DNA from: Pseudomonadales bacterium
GTDB taxonomy: Bacteria > Pseudomonadota > Gammaproteobacteria > Pseudomonadales > Pseudohongiellaceae
NCBI GenBank assembly: GCA_022822865.1
Contig: JAJDYJ010000007.1
Coordinates: 1 to 62,916, forward strand
Length of the DNA: 62,916 bases
Direction: 5' to 3'
Shown: in pieces, positions 42,219-52,300 of the stretch
How positions within the stretch are numbered: the stretch's first letter is position 1
Layout of the letters: every line of letters starts with the position of its first letter
Program-made: the position numbers and the translations under genes
The notes under the pieces: model-generated
The model's input: only the letters and a program-made list of their open reading frames with translations
What the model was told of the DNA's origin: nothing
Databases searched by the model: none

Positions 42219-42917
42219 CTACCACAGGACAGGCGACGGCAGCAGGCAGTCCGGGTCGTCGTTGCGGGGGTCGTTCACCCGGATGCCGACCGCTTGCGCC
42301 GCCAGTTGGCCGGGCGGCATGGAAGGCGGCGCGACCGGGCCGCCAGTGAGCCAGGATTCGAATTGACCGGGACGCAGCAGAACCGGCATTCGATGGTGGA
42401 TGGCGGACACGTCCTCGTTCGCCTGCGTGGTGATGACGATAAAGGTCTCGATCCGGTCGTCCGGCTCATACCCAACGAATCGTCCGCCCCGCGTGGCATC
42501 CCCGGTGACGCGCCAGCGTTCCCAAAGTCCGGCCAGAAACAGCGGTTCCTCGTCCCGGCGCCGGATCAACCAGGGCTGGCGCGCCTTGCCGGCGCCTGTC
42601 CACTCAAAATAGCCGTTGGTGGGAATCAGGCACCGGCGTGTGCGCCAGGCGCCGCGGAACGAGGGTTTCTCCGCCGCGGTTTCGAGACGGGCGTTGATCA
42701 ACTTGTGAGCGATAGCAGGGTCTTTCGCCCAGCTCGGGATCAATCCCCAGCGGAGCATTTCGATTCGAGGGCCTTCGCTTCCCATGCGAATGACCGCCGC
42801 GTCCTGCCCCGGCGCCAGATTGTAGCGGGCTCGCAAGTCCGCCGGAGGGCTAACCAGGCCGGCAATAAGTTCACGTAACTCGCGCCAGGAGAGTGTTTGC
42901 ACGAAACGTCCGCACAT
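42219..42917 (-). CDS. SRAP (HMCES/YedK-like) protein
   Basis: 232 residues from ATG 42917, giving MCGRF with the catalytic Cys2. RYNLAPGQDAAVI, MLRWGLIPSWAKD, NARLETAAEKPSF, CLIPTNGYFEW and HHRMPVLL complete the family. It crosslinks to abasic sites in single-stranded DNA. It is the only minus-strand gene in this part of the module. Confidence 0.95.
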   Translation of the reverse strand: MCGRFVQTLSWRELRELIAGLVSPPADLRARYNLAPGQDAAVIRMGSEGPRIEMLRWGLIPSWAKDPAIAHKLINARLETAAEKPSFRGAWRTRRCLIPTNGYFEWTGAGKARQPWLIRRRDEEPLFLAGLWERWRVTGDATRGGRFVGYEPDDRIETFIVITTQANEDVSAIHHRMPVLLRPGQFESWLTGGPVAPPSMPPGQLAAQAVGIRVNDPRNDDPDCLLPSPVLW

Positions 42918-43174
42918 GGCGCCAGCATACCGCAGTCTCGCTGCCGGAAAATCCGTTTTTGGCGCGGACCGGAAATTCCGGACTTCCGGGGCGACAGCGC
43001 GCCCCCGCGATCTTGCCTTCCCTGACGAGTCCATCAGGCGGACAGCGCCAATCCGCCACCGGCTTCCATCGCATTCCCGTACGCCCACTGGAGGCGGGGC
43101 CGGCGGCGGAGAGGACGCGGACCGGCCGGAGAGAGCCGGGGCCGCGCAATTTTCCATCCACCCCGGAGAAATCC

Positions 43175-45445
43175 ATGAAGCAATCCGAAAAAACGCCCAA
43201 AACGCGCATGCGGACGATTCCGCTGTGCCTGCTGGCGCTCGCGCCCGAGAACGTGCGCAAGACTCCGCCCGCCGCGAGCGCGCAGGCCGAACTGAAGGCC
43301 TCGATCGCCGCCCACGGCCTGATTGGGAATCTCGTCGCCCGCGCCGACGGCAAGGACGAAGAGGGCCGCCAGCGCTACGCCGTGGTCGCCGGCGGACGCC
43401 GTCTCGCGGCGCTTAAGGCCCTGGCCGAGGACGGCGCCATCGGCGCCGACCACCCGGTCCCCTGTCTGGTAGCGCCCAAGAAAGGCGGCGGCGAACTCTC
43501 TCTCGCCGAGAACGTCGCGCGCGAAGCCATGCATCCCGCCGACCAGGTGATCGCCTTCTCGGCCCTGGCTGCCGCCGGCCTGGCCGTTTCCGCCATCGCC
43601 ACCCGTTTTGGCGTTTCCGAGCGCACCGTCGAACAGCGCCTGCGTCTTGGCAACGCCGCGCCGGAACTGCTCGAGGCCTACCGCGCCGGGACCATCGATC
43701 TCGAGACGCTAAAGGCCTTCGCGGTCACCACCGACCGCGAGCGCCAACTCGCCGCCTACGAACAGGTTTCGGGCCAGGGCTACCGCATCAGCGCCTGGCA
43801 GGTCAGACGCCTGCTGACCGACGAGCGCGTGCCGGCCGGTTCCGACCTGGCGCGATTCGTCGGCGTCGAGGAATACGAGGCCGCGGGCGGCGCGGTGCTG
43901 CGCGACCTTTTCGCCGACGAGGAGGAACGCGGCGTCTGGCTCGAGGACCCGGCGCTGCTGGAAGAACTCGCGGCCAAAAAGCTCAAGACCGAGGCCGACG
44001 CGCAATCGAAGCGCTGGAAGTGGACCGAGGCGCGCATCGACGTCGACTGGAACGACGTCGCCCGCTTTGGACGCATCCGTCCCGAGCCGAGCGAGCCGAC
44101 CGCGGAGGAGAGCGCAGAGATCGACAGGCTCAACGAGCGCCAGCACGACCTCGCCAACATGGATGAGGAAGACTGGACCGAGGGACTGGAAGCGGAATCC
44201 GTGACCAACGAGGCGCGCATCGAGGAGATCGGCGAGGGCATCGAGGCCCGGGCGCGATTCCGGCCCGAGGATCACGCCATCGCGGGCTGCATCTTCACGA
44301 TCGGCCGCGACGGCGTGCTGCAGCGCATCGAGGGCCTGGTCAGGCCGGAGGACATGCCCGAACAATCCGATCCGGCCGGGAAGGCCGCGGCGGAAGGCGG
44401 GAACGGCCCGGCCGACGGGACCGAATCCGCCCCCGCCGAAACTGCCGGATCCGATCCGGACCGCGTGCGGGCGCCGGCGGTCTCGCCGCCCCAGGCCGCG
44501 CCGGTGGACCCGCGCGCCCAGGCCCGGCAGGAAGCGGGCGTTGGCGTGGGCATGGCCGACGACCTGCGCGCCATCCGCACCGCGCTGGTGAAGGCGAACC
44601 TTGCAACCAACTTTTCCGCCGCCTTCGACCTGATGGTCTTTCAACTCGCGCGCGGCGTCTTCGCGCGGGGGCCGAGCGTCGCGTATCACGCCCTCGACAT
44701 CGCCGTCAGCGAGACCGCCGACCGGCCGCCCCTGCGCATGAACGACAAGGAGTTCGGCAAGGCGAGCCCCGGCGAGACCATGCTCGCGGACCGTTCCGCG
44801 CTGCCGCTGGACTGGCTGGACGAGGACGACGAGGCCGCCGCCTTCGCCGCCCTGCGGGCGCTGACCGCGGCGGAGAAGAAGAAGCTGTTCGCCGCCTGCG
44901 TGGCGCGCACGCTCAAGGGCCAGCTTTCCTTCGAGCACGAGGCCCGGCCCGAGACGGAAGCCACGATCGCGCGGCTGGGGATCGATTTCGCGAAATACGT
45001 GCGGCCCACGGCCGATCTGGTCTGGTCGCGCCTGCGCAAGGACCGCATCCTGGCGATCGCCCGCCAGACCCTCGGCCCGGCCTGGGCGCAGGCCCGCGCC
45101 AAGTACAGCAAGGCGGACCTGGCCGCGGCGATGGAGGAAGCCTTTTCTCCCGGGCCGCAGCCCCTCGGCGTCGACCGGGAGGCGCACACCGCGGCGTTGG
45201 CCTGGACCCCGCCCGGTTTCGCGGCATTCGATCCGGCCGCCCCGCCCGCTTCCGGCGGCGAATCCGGCGCGGCGCGGCGGCAGGAGGCGGAGACCGGTTC
45301 GGAGCAGGGAAGCGGCGGCGGGGAGAGCGGGGAAGCGCCCTCCGATCCGCCCGCGCTCGCGGTGGTGGACGGCGGATCGCCCGCCGGCGGCGGGGAAGCC
45401 GCCGAATCCACGGAAGTGCCCGGCTTTCTGCGCCGGGCCGGATAG
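43175..45445 (+). CDS. ParB/Spo0J-like protein, long plasmid form
   Basis: 756 residues, ATG with CGGAGAA upstream. N-terminal ParB domain (LCLLALAPENVRKTPP; HGLIGNLVARADG; VVAGGRRLAALKAL; LSLAENVAREAMHPADQVIA), a helix-turn-helix (ISAIATRFGVSERTVEQRL-like) and a long C-terminal region of charged and Pro/Ala-rich segments. Much longer than chromosomal ParB, as in plasmid/ICE homologues. No ParA is adjacent, so regulatory or antirestriction-type roles are also possible. Confidence 0.9.
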   Translation: MKQSEKTPKTRMRTIPLCLLALAPENVRKTPPAASAQAELKASIAAHGLIGNLVARADGKDEEGRQRYAVVAGGRRLAALKALAEDGAIGADHPVPCLVAPKKGGGELSLAENVAREAMHPADQVIAFSALAAAGLAVSAIATRFGVSERTVEQRLRLGNAAPELLEAYRAGTIDLETLKAFAVTTDRERQLAAYEQVSGQGYRISAWQVRRLLTDERVPAGSDLARFVGVEEYEAAGGAVLRDLFADEEERGVWLEDPALLEELAAKKLKTEADAQSKRWKWTEARIDVDWNDVARFGRIRPEPSEPTAEESAEIDRLNERQHDLANMDEEDWTEGLEAESVTNEARIEEIGEGIEARARFRPEDHAIAGCIFTIGRDGVLQRIEGLVRPEDMPEQSDPAGKAAAEGGNGPADGTESAPAETAGSDPDRVRAPAVSPPQAAPVDPRAQARQEAGVGVGMADDLRAIRTALVKANLATNFSAAFDLMVFQLARGVFARGPSVAYHALDIAVSETADRPPLRMNDKEFGKASPGETMLADRSALPLDWLDEDDEAAAFAALRALTAAEKKKLFAACVARTLKGQLSFEHEARPETEATIARLGIDFAKYVRPTADLVWSRLRKDRILAIARQTLGPAWAQARAKYSKADLAAAMEEAFSPGPQPLGVDREAHTAALAWTPPGFAAFDPAAPPASGGESGAARRQEAETGSEQGSGGGESGEAPSDPPALAVVDGGSPAGGGEAAESTEVPGFLRRAG

Positions 45446-45462
45446 TCCACCGCCACCCGCTT

Positions 45463-45488
45463 CCCGCCCGGCACGGACGCCGGGCGGG
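45463..45488 (+). terminator. strong hairpin after the ParB-like gene
   Basis: Perfect 10-bp stem CCCGCCCGGC/GCCGGGCGGG, loop ACGGAC, followed by CCCTTTCTT. Candidate terminator or attenuator. Confidence 0.5.
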
Positions 45489-45518
45489 CGGCACCCTTTC
45501 TTCCTGGGGAATTTTCAC

Positions 45519-45767
45519 ATGACTGGACCATGCCATCCGATGACCGCGGGAGAAGCCAACGAGTTCATGCGCGCGATGGAAAAGCGCGCCGGAAGCGCCA
45601 AAACCTGCGAACGCCGCCCGCAGTGCCTGGGCGGCGGCGTGACGGTGCGGGTGGAGACATCCGGCCGGGGGGACCTGCGCTGGTATCTGGCCGGGAAACC
45701 GGCGACGCGTCCGCTCGTGCGGCACGTGCTGGTCAACGGGATGCCGCGCGACTGGCCGTCCCTGTAA
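45519..45767 (+). CDS. small conserved-type hypothetical protein
   Basis: 82 residues (MTGPCHPMTAGEANEFMRAM). The C-terminal part GRGDLRWYLAGKPATRPLVR looks folded. No family recognised; it is spaced like a real operon gene between the ParB-like and GHKL ATPase genes. Confidence 0.6.
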   Translation: MTGPCHPMTAGEANEFMRAMEKRAGSAKTCERRPQCLGGGVTVRVETSGRGDLRWYLAGKPATRPLVRHVLVNGMPRDWPSL

Positions 45768-45812
45768 TCCCCTTCCTTTTTTCCGAACCATCGACCGCCG
45801 AGGTTTTCTTCT

Positions 45813-47552
45813 ATGACCGAACCCGCCACCATCCGCGCGCGGATGCACGAATCCGCCCTGAAACGCGTCACGCGCAGCTATAGCGCCTCGCTCGCGGACA
45901 TCTTTTCCGAAACCCTGCAGAACGCCCGCCGCGCCGGCGCCGGGGTCGTGCACGTCAGCCTGCGCGACCGGACGGACGGCGCCCTGGAGATCGAAGTCGC
46001 CGACAGCGGCGAGGGCATCCGGGATCCGGCGGTCCTGCTTTCCTTCGGCCAGAACGGCTGGGACGAGAAACTCGTGCAGCGCGAGGACGCCGCGGGCATG
46101 GGCATGCTGAGCCTGGCCAGGCGCGGCTGCGTCGTCGCCTCGCGGCCCCTCGACAGCGGCGCCCCCGGCCTGCCGCCCGGCTGGCGCGTGGCGCTGCGGC
46201 CGGAACATTTTCTGGGCGAGGCCGCCGCCGAGGTGAAACCCTGCGACGAGGCGCCGGCGCCCTGGGGCACCTCGGTCCGTTTTCCGGCCGAAACCCACGA
46301 GAACGCCCATGCCGTCCGCCAGGCGATCGAGTCCGCCGCGCGGTACTATCCCCTGCGCGTGGTGTTCAACCACCGGCCGTACACGCCGCCGGAAGGCGAG
46401 ACGCTGCCCCGCCGCGCCTTTCTGGACGGCGCCGTGCATGTCGAGCGGTGGCGCGGCCTGGTTTTCGGCGTTTTCAAGGACCGCGCCCACCGGTTCGGCC
46501 TGTACGATCCCGACCTGAACTTCCACGGCCTGATCCTGGCCCTGCGCCTGCCCGCCGCGGATACGGTGAACGGCTCGAGCTGGCAGGTCGCCGCCGACGT
46601 CGAAAACTGCCCCGAACTGGAACTCGTGCTGCCCGCGCGCAAGGAAGCCGTCGAGACGCCGTTCCTGCGGGAGATGCGCGAAGCCGCGCGGCTGGCGATC
46701 TACCGCGCCATGGCCGCCGAATCCGACCCGCGGCCCTCCTTTACGGAGTGGCGCCGGGCGCGCGAGGCCGGCATCGAGATTCCCCCGCCGGCGCCGCTGC
46801 TCGCGCCCTGGCTGCCCGACATCGCCGACATCGAGGACTGGCGAATGCCCCCGGATCCGGAGGCCCTCCCGGAAAACGCGCTGATCGCCGCTTTCGATCC
46901 CGACCCGCCGCAAGCCCAGGCCTTTTGGCGCGCGGCGCACCGCAACGGCCTTTCAAGACGCCTGTTCGCCGGCGACCGCCGCCTGGAAGGCTTTGGCTGG
47001 TACGACGCGATTCCGCAAATCGTCTCGGTGGAAACCGAAATCCAGGGCGACGGACGCCGCTGCACGCTGGAACGCTACGCCGACCGGCCGCACGGGGCCA
47101 AGCCCCTGGAACAGCGGCCCGCCCTGATCCACATGCGCGTCTCCATCGCCTCCGCGGACGGCGCCGCGCCCCCCATCGACCTCTCCGCCGACCTGGCCTT
47201 TGCCGACGAGGCCTGCTCCTGGGTCGGCGACGCGCTGCCGCTGGTGACGCCGGACAGCGATCTCGACCCCTGCGCACTCGCGGACCTGCTGCAGGCCGCC
47301 TACTACTCGCCCTCGGACGACGCGGAAGCGGACTCCTGGGATCGCCAGCGAAGCGACTTTCAGCAGGAGGCCTCGCTGATTGCCACGCGCCTGCTCGTCT
47401 CCGACGACGCCGCGCGGCGCGGCGCGATCGCCGGCGCCGTCTGGCGGGACCTGTACTGGCTGCTGCCAAAAGGCCGCGACGTGGACATCGCCGTGCGCGG
47501 CCGGGACGTCACCGTGACCTTTGGACCGCCCCGAGAGGAGGAATCGCCATGA
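45813..47552 (+). CDS. GHKL (HSP90-like) ATPase
   Basis: 579 residues. The Bergerat fold is visible at the N-terminus: FSETLQNARRAGAGVVHVSL (E/N of the N box), EVADSGEGIRDPAVLLSFGQ (G1) and DAAGMGMLSLARRG (G2). The rest is unassigned. Plasmid-borne relatives occur in the same ATPase/DUF2958 neighbourhoods. Its TGA overlaps the next ATG. Confidence 0.82.
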   Translation: MTEPATIRARMHESALKRVTRSYSASLADIFSETLQNARRAGAGVVHVSLRDRTDGALEIEVADSGEGIRDPAVLLSFGQNGWDEKLVQREDAAGMGMLSLARRGCVVASRPLDSGAPGLPPGWRVALRPEHFLGEAAAEVKPCDEAPAPWGTSVRFPAETHENAHAVRQAIESAARYYPLRVVFNHRPYTPPEGETLPRRAFLDGAVHVERWRGLVFGVFKDRAHRFGLYDPDLNFHGLILALRLPAADTVNGSSWQVAADVENCPELELVLPARKEAVETPFLREMREAARLAIYRAMAAESDPRPSFTEWRRAREAGIEIPPPAPLLAPWLPDIADIEDWRMPPDPEALPENALIAAFDPDPPQAQAFWRAAHRNGLSRRLFAGDRRLEGFGWYDAIPQIVSVETEIQGDGRRCTLERYADRPHGAKPLEQRPALIHMRVSIASADGAAPPIDLSADLAFADEACSWVGDALPLVTPDSDLDPCALADLLQAAYYSPSDDAEADSWDRQRSDFQQEASLIATRLLVSDDAARRGAIAGAVWRDLYWLLPKGRDVDIAVRGRDVTVTFGPPREEESP

Positions 47553-47836
47553 AACACGATCCGCCCGCCCTGCCCGTCCCGTGCGTGGGACAGGATACCG
47601 AAAGCGCAAGGCCGCGGCTTCTTCCCGTGCCCGCGGCCGCCTCGCCGCCGCCCGGCGACGAGACCCGCAGGCGCGCGATCGCCCGCGCCGTGTGGACCGA
47701 GATCCACTGGCTCATGCCCGCGGGGCGCAAGGTCACGATCACCGTCGACGGCGACGCGATCGGCGTCGATTTCGCGCCGCGGCTGCGGCTCGCCCATGCA
47801 AACGCCGGTACGGACCGGGAGAGGAACCGGACATGA
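47549..47836 (+). CDS. small hypothetical protein coupled to the GHKL ATPase
   Basis: 95 residues. RRRAIARAVWTEIHWLMPAG is similar to the C-terminus of the GHKL protein (GAVWRDLYWLLPKGRDVDIA), so it may be a detached paralogous segment. ATGA overlaps on both sides. Confidence 0.65.
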   Translation: MKHDPPALPVPCVGQDTESARPRLLPVPAAASPPPGDETRRRAIARAVWTEIHWLMPAGRKVTITVDGDAIGVDFAPRLRLAHANAGTDRERNRT

Positions 47837-48291
47837 TCCTGCTCACCGACGAACTGAAACGGAAACTGCGCGAAAACGCCCAAAAGCCCGACGCCGACCA
47901 CGCGCCCGTGGTCAAGTTCTTCAATCCCTGCGGGGCGGGCACCTGGCTGTTCACCGCACTCGACGAGGACGGCGACACCCTGTTCGGCCTGTGCGACCTC
48001 GGTTTCCAATGCCCGGAACTGGGCTGCGCCAGCCTTTCCGAGTTCGAGGACGCGAAAGGCCTGCTCGGACTCGGCATCGAGCGCGACCTGTATTTTGCGC
48101 CGCGTGCGCCGCTTTCGGTCTACGCCGACGCGGCCGAGACCGCCCGGCACATCGTCTGGACCGGACCCGAGTTCGAGGCCGCCCTGGCGCGCCACCGCGC
48201 CAAAACAGACAGACAGGCCGAAAGCGCCAAAGCGGAACCACGGTCCGATTCGGCGCCATCCGGGAGGCAGGGGCCATGCCGCGCATCGTAA
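47833..48291 (+). CDS. DUF2958 protein
   Basis: 152 residues. MILLTDELKRKLRENAQKPD, VVKFFNPCGAGTWLFTALDE, LFGLCDLGFQCPELGCASLS and IERDLYFAP define the family. Common on plasmids and ICEs beside ParB, SSB and strawberry-notch genes; function unknown. Confidence 0.92.
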   Translation: MILLTDELKRKLRENAQKPDADHAPVVKFFNPCGAGTWLFTALDEDGDTLFGLCDLGFQCPELGCASLSEFEDAKGLLGLGIERDLYFAPRAPLSVYADAAETARHIVWTGPEFEAALARHRAKTDRQAESAKAEPRSDSAPSGRQGPCRAS

Positions 48292-48920
48292 AAACCACCG
48301 TTTTCGAGATCGGGGAACTGTCGGAGACCGCGAAGGAGTCCGCCCGCGAGTGGTACCGCGAGCACTGCCTGGATTTTGACTGGTACGACTTCGTTTATGA
48401 GGATTTTTTGACGATCTGCGGCCTCCTCGGCATCGATCTGAACACCCGGCACGCAAGACTCATGGGCGGCGGCACGCGCGAGGACCCCTGCATCTACTTT
48501 CGCGGTTTCTGGTCGCAGGGCGACGGGGCGTCCTTCGAGGGCGTGTACGGATACGCCCGGGGGGCGCCCAAAAAACTGCGCGAATACGCGCCGGAGGATA
48601 CCGGGCTGCACGCCATCGCCGAATCGCTGCAGGCGGTCCAGCAGCGCAACTTCTATCAACTGACCGCGGGCATCCGCCAGCAGGGACGCTACTGCCACGA
48701 GTTCACCATGTCGGTCGCGGTCGAGCGCGACAGCGAGAACTGTCAGGACATGACGGCGGACGCCGAAGACGCCCTGACCGAGTCCTTCCGCGCCCTGGCG
48801 CGCTGGCTCTATGGCCGGCTCCGGTCCGAGTACGAGTACCTGATCTCGGACGAGGCCGTCGACGAGTCGATCGAAGCCAATGGCTGGACCTTTACCGCGT
48901 GCGGGAAACGCTTCGGCTAA
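48276..48920 (+). CDS. hypothetical protein of plasmid/phage type
   Basis: 214 residues. KTTVFEIGELSETAKESARE, WYREHCLDFDWYDFVYEDFL, and a late ARWLYGRLRSEYEYLISDEA. The pattern matches uncharacterised plasmid and phage proteins often labelled antitoxin- or antirestriction-like; I cannot confirm a function. Overlaps DUF2958 by 16 bases. Confidence 0.7.
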   Translation: MPRIVKTTVFEIGELSETAKESAREWYREHCLDFDWYDFVYEDFLTICGLLGIDLNTRHARLMGGGTREDPCIYFRGFWSQGDGASFEGVYGYARGAPKKLREYAPEDTGLHAIAESLQAVQQRNFYQLTAGIRQQGRYCHEFTMSVAVERDSENCQDMTADAEDALTESFRALARWLYGRLRSEYEYLISDEAVDESIEANGWTFTACGKRFG

Positions 48921-48972
48921 AAGACGCGCCGCCGTTTCGCCGGTCCGCGCCTCTTTTATGGGAATTACCTAC

Positions 48973-49218
48973 ATGACCAGACAGTGTGAGGACTGCGGCG
49001 CGGACGCGCCGATCATCGGCAGATTTGCCGGATTTTTCGGAGTCCAGCCGAGATACAGCCGATACTGCATCGATTGCATCGGCAATCACGCCGCGGAACA
49101 TCCGGAAAATCCCAGTCCGGAGACGCTACGCGAACAGCTTGCGGTCGCCATAGCCGATGAAAAGGCGCGACACGGCGCGAAGAAGCGCAAGCGGACGAGT
49201 GTCCGGTCAAGCAAGTAA
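48973..49218 (+). CDS. small zinc-ribbon protein
   Basis: 81 residues from ATG 48973 (48958 is possible). CEDCGADAPIIGRF and RYCIDCIGNH provide two C-x-x-C pairs. The tail is basic. Probably binds zinc and perhaps nucleic acid. Confidence 0.65.
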   Translation: MTRQCEDCGADAPIIGRFAGFFGVQPRYSRYCIDCIGNHAAEHPENPSPETLREQLAVAIADEKARHGAKKRKRTSVRSSK

Positions 49219-49395
49219 TTCCCTTTTCAATCCGTTCTTCCCGTCCCCGCCCGGCCGGCGCCCCGGTCGCCGCCCGTAGTTTTTTTCCCGCGGAGAGTCC
49301 GGCGGGCCGGCGCGCGGCGAACCGGCGCGGGGCGGCGGGAGATTTTCCGCGCCCGCGATTTTTTGCCTTTTTCCATCCCAGTTGGAGACCCTGCC

Positions 49396-52300
49396 ATGCC
49401 AGACGCCACCGCCGCATTGCCCGCACCCGGCGCCGACGATTCGTCCCGGGCCCAGGCCCAAAACCTGCTCGCCGCGGCTCGCGCCCTGCTGCCGGTTATC
49501 GAGGCCGGAAAGCCGCTCGACGCCGCTGTCTTGCGGAAAGCCATGACCGCCGCGGCCGGCGCGAGCGACAGCGCGGGCGCGTGGACCTGGAAAGACGCCT
49601 ACGAGTCGGCCGAGGCCGCGCTCGTGCTGTTCCTGCGCCGTTTTGGGCGCGCCATGCGCAACAATGCCGGGGCCGGTCCCGACGGCCCGCGCAGGATGCT
49701 CGAAATGCTCGCTGTCCTGGCGGCCCTGGAACCCTCGCACACGCGCCGCTCCGAGGAACAGGTGCGCCTGCAGCAGTTCTCCACGCCCCTGCCCCTGGCC
49801 TACTGCGCGCTGCGGGCCGCCGCCGTCGGTCCGGGGGACACCGTGCTCGAACCCTCCGCCGGCACCGGCATGCTGGCCGTTCTCGCCGCCCTGTCCCTCG
49901 GCCGCGGCCCCGGTGGCCTGCACCTGAACGAGATCGCGCCCGCGCGGGCCGGACTGCTCGCGGGGCTTTTTCCCAAAACCCCCGTCACCCGGCACAACGC
50001 CGAATCCATCGCGGATCTTTTGCCACACCTGCGGCCGACCGTCGTGCTGATGAACCCGCCCTTCTCCGCCTCGCCGGGCGTGGCGCGCGCGCGGGCGGAC
50101 GCCGACCTGCGCCACCTGCGCTCGGCCTTTTCGATGCTGCCCGCGGGCGGGCGCCTGGTCGCGATCACCTCGGCGAACTGCCTGCCCGGCGGCCGGGAAT
50201 GGAACGCCGCTTTCGCCGGCATGACGACGCGGGCGCGGACGGTTTTCAGCATGGGCATCGATGGGCACGCCTACGCCCGGCGCGGCACGGGTTTCGCGAC
50301 CCGGCTCACGGTGCTCGACCGCGTGGACGGGGCCGATGCGACCATAGATCCGGAAACGCGCGCGCTGGACGCGGAAGAACTGCTGGACGCGGTGCTGAAA
50401 GACGTGCCGGCGCGTCCGCCGGTCGCGCCGCCGCCGGTCACCGACCTGTTCGGGCAGGCGACGCCGCCGCGCCGTCGGGGGGCCGCGGGACGGGGTAAAG
50501 GCTCCGGCGCGCGGGATGCGGTCGAGGCCACGCCCGTAGGGGATTTCGGTCCCGTCGTCGAACTCGAGATCGACGGCGCGGACGCACAAGACGATGCCGG
50601 CGCCAGCGGCGATATGACGGACGCCGGTCCCCACGCCGTCTGGCGGCCCACGGTCGTGCGCGTGCCCGGCGCCCACTCCCATCCCACCGCGCTGGTGCAA
50701 TCGGCCGCCATGGCCGCCGTGCCCCATCCGCCTCCCGCGCACCGGCCGATGCTGCCCGTCCGCGCCATCAGCGAGGGCCTGCTGTCCGATGCCCAACTCG
50801 AAAGCGTCGCCCTGGCCGGGGCCTCCCACGCGCGCCGCCTGCCCGCCCTCTTCCGCGTCGGCTCGGGCTGGGAAACGGTTCTGCGCTGCGGGCCGGACGG
50901 GGCGGCGGCCAGCGACGCGCCGGAAGGCGAGACCCTTTCCGAGCCCGTGCGTTTTCGGCGCGGCTGGATGCTCGGCGACGGCACCGGGGCGGGCAAGGGC
51001 CGGCAGGTGGCCGCCGTCGTGCTCGACGGCTGGCTGCGCGGCCGGCGCCGGGCCCTGTGGCTGTCCCAGTCCGACAAGCTGCTGGAGGACGCGCGGCGCG
51101 ACTGGACCGCCCTCGGCGGCACCGAATCCGACGTCTTCCCCCTTGGCAGGTTCCGCCTCGGCGCCGAGATTCCCCGCCGCGAGGGCATCCTCTTCGCGAC
51201 CTACGCCACGCTGCGCGCGCCAGCCCGCCAGGGACGAATCTCCCGCCTGGAACAGGTCGTGCGCTGGCTCGCGGGTTCGCTGGAGGAGGACGACCGCCAC
51301 GCCTTCGAGGGCGCGATCGTCTTCGACGAGGCTCACGCGATGGCGAACGCCGCCGGCGGCAAGGGCAAGCGCGGCGAGACCGCGCCCTCTCAGCAGGGCC
51401 GGGCGGGACTGCGCCTGCAGCACGCCCTGCCCGACGCGCGCGTCGCCTACGTTTCGGCCACCGGCGCCACCACCCTGCCGGGACTGGCCTACGCCGTGCG
51501 CCTGGGCCTGTGGGGCGCCGGCGAAACGCCCTTCGAGACCCGGTCGGATTTCATCTCCGCCATGGACGCGGGCGGGGTGGCCGCGCTCGAAGTGGTCGCG
51601 CGGGATTTGAAAGCTCTCGGGCTGTACCAGGCGCGGGCGCTGAGTTACGCGGGCGTGGAAATCGACATTCTCGAACATCCGCTCTCGCCGGCGCAAAGGC
51701 GCATTTTCGACGCCTGGGCGGGGGCCTTTCGGATCATCCACGGCAACATCGGACAGGCGCTGGCGGCCACCGGGGTGACGGACGGCCAAAAGACCCTGAA
51801 CCGCAACGCCAAGGCCGCCGCTCTCTCGGCCTTCGAGGGCGCAAAACAGCGCTTTTTCGGGCACCTGCTCACGAGCATGAAATGTCCCTCGCTGCTGCGC
51901 GCCGTGGCGGCGGACCTCGCTGCGGGCCGGGCCGCCGTCATCCAGCTCGTCTCCACCGGCGAATCGCTCATGGAGCGGCGCCTGGCGGACATCCCGCCGG
52001 CCGAATGGGACGATCTCCGCATCGATCTCACCCCGCGCGACGCGGTCATCGAGTACCTGCGGCACGCCTTTCCGGTGCAATTGCAGGAAGCCTTCACCGA
52101 CGAGGAGGGCAATCTCCTGTCGCGGCCGGTGTACGACGCCGACGGCCATCCGGTGCTCTGCCGGGAGGCCCTGGACCGGCGCGACGAGCTGGTCGAGCGG
52201 CTCGCGGCCCTGCCGGCGGCGCCGACCGCGCTCGACCAGATCCTGCACCGCTTTGGGCACGAGGCCGTGGCGGAAGTCACCGGCCGCTCGCGCCGGGTGC

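Noticed and set aside
44913-46940. 675-codon antisense open frame
   Set aside because: Shadow of the ParB-like and GHKL ATPase genes.
49207-52260. 1017-codon antisense open frame
   Set aside because: Shadow of the methyltransferase-helicase gene; Gly/Arg-rich text with no domain.
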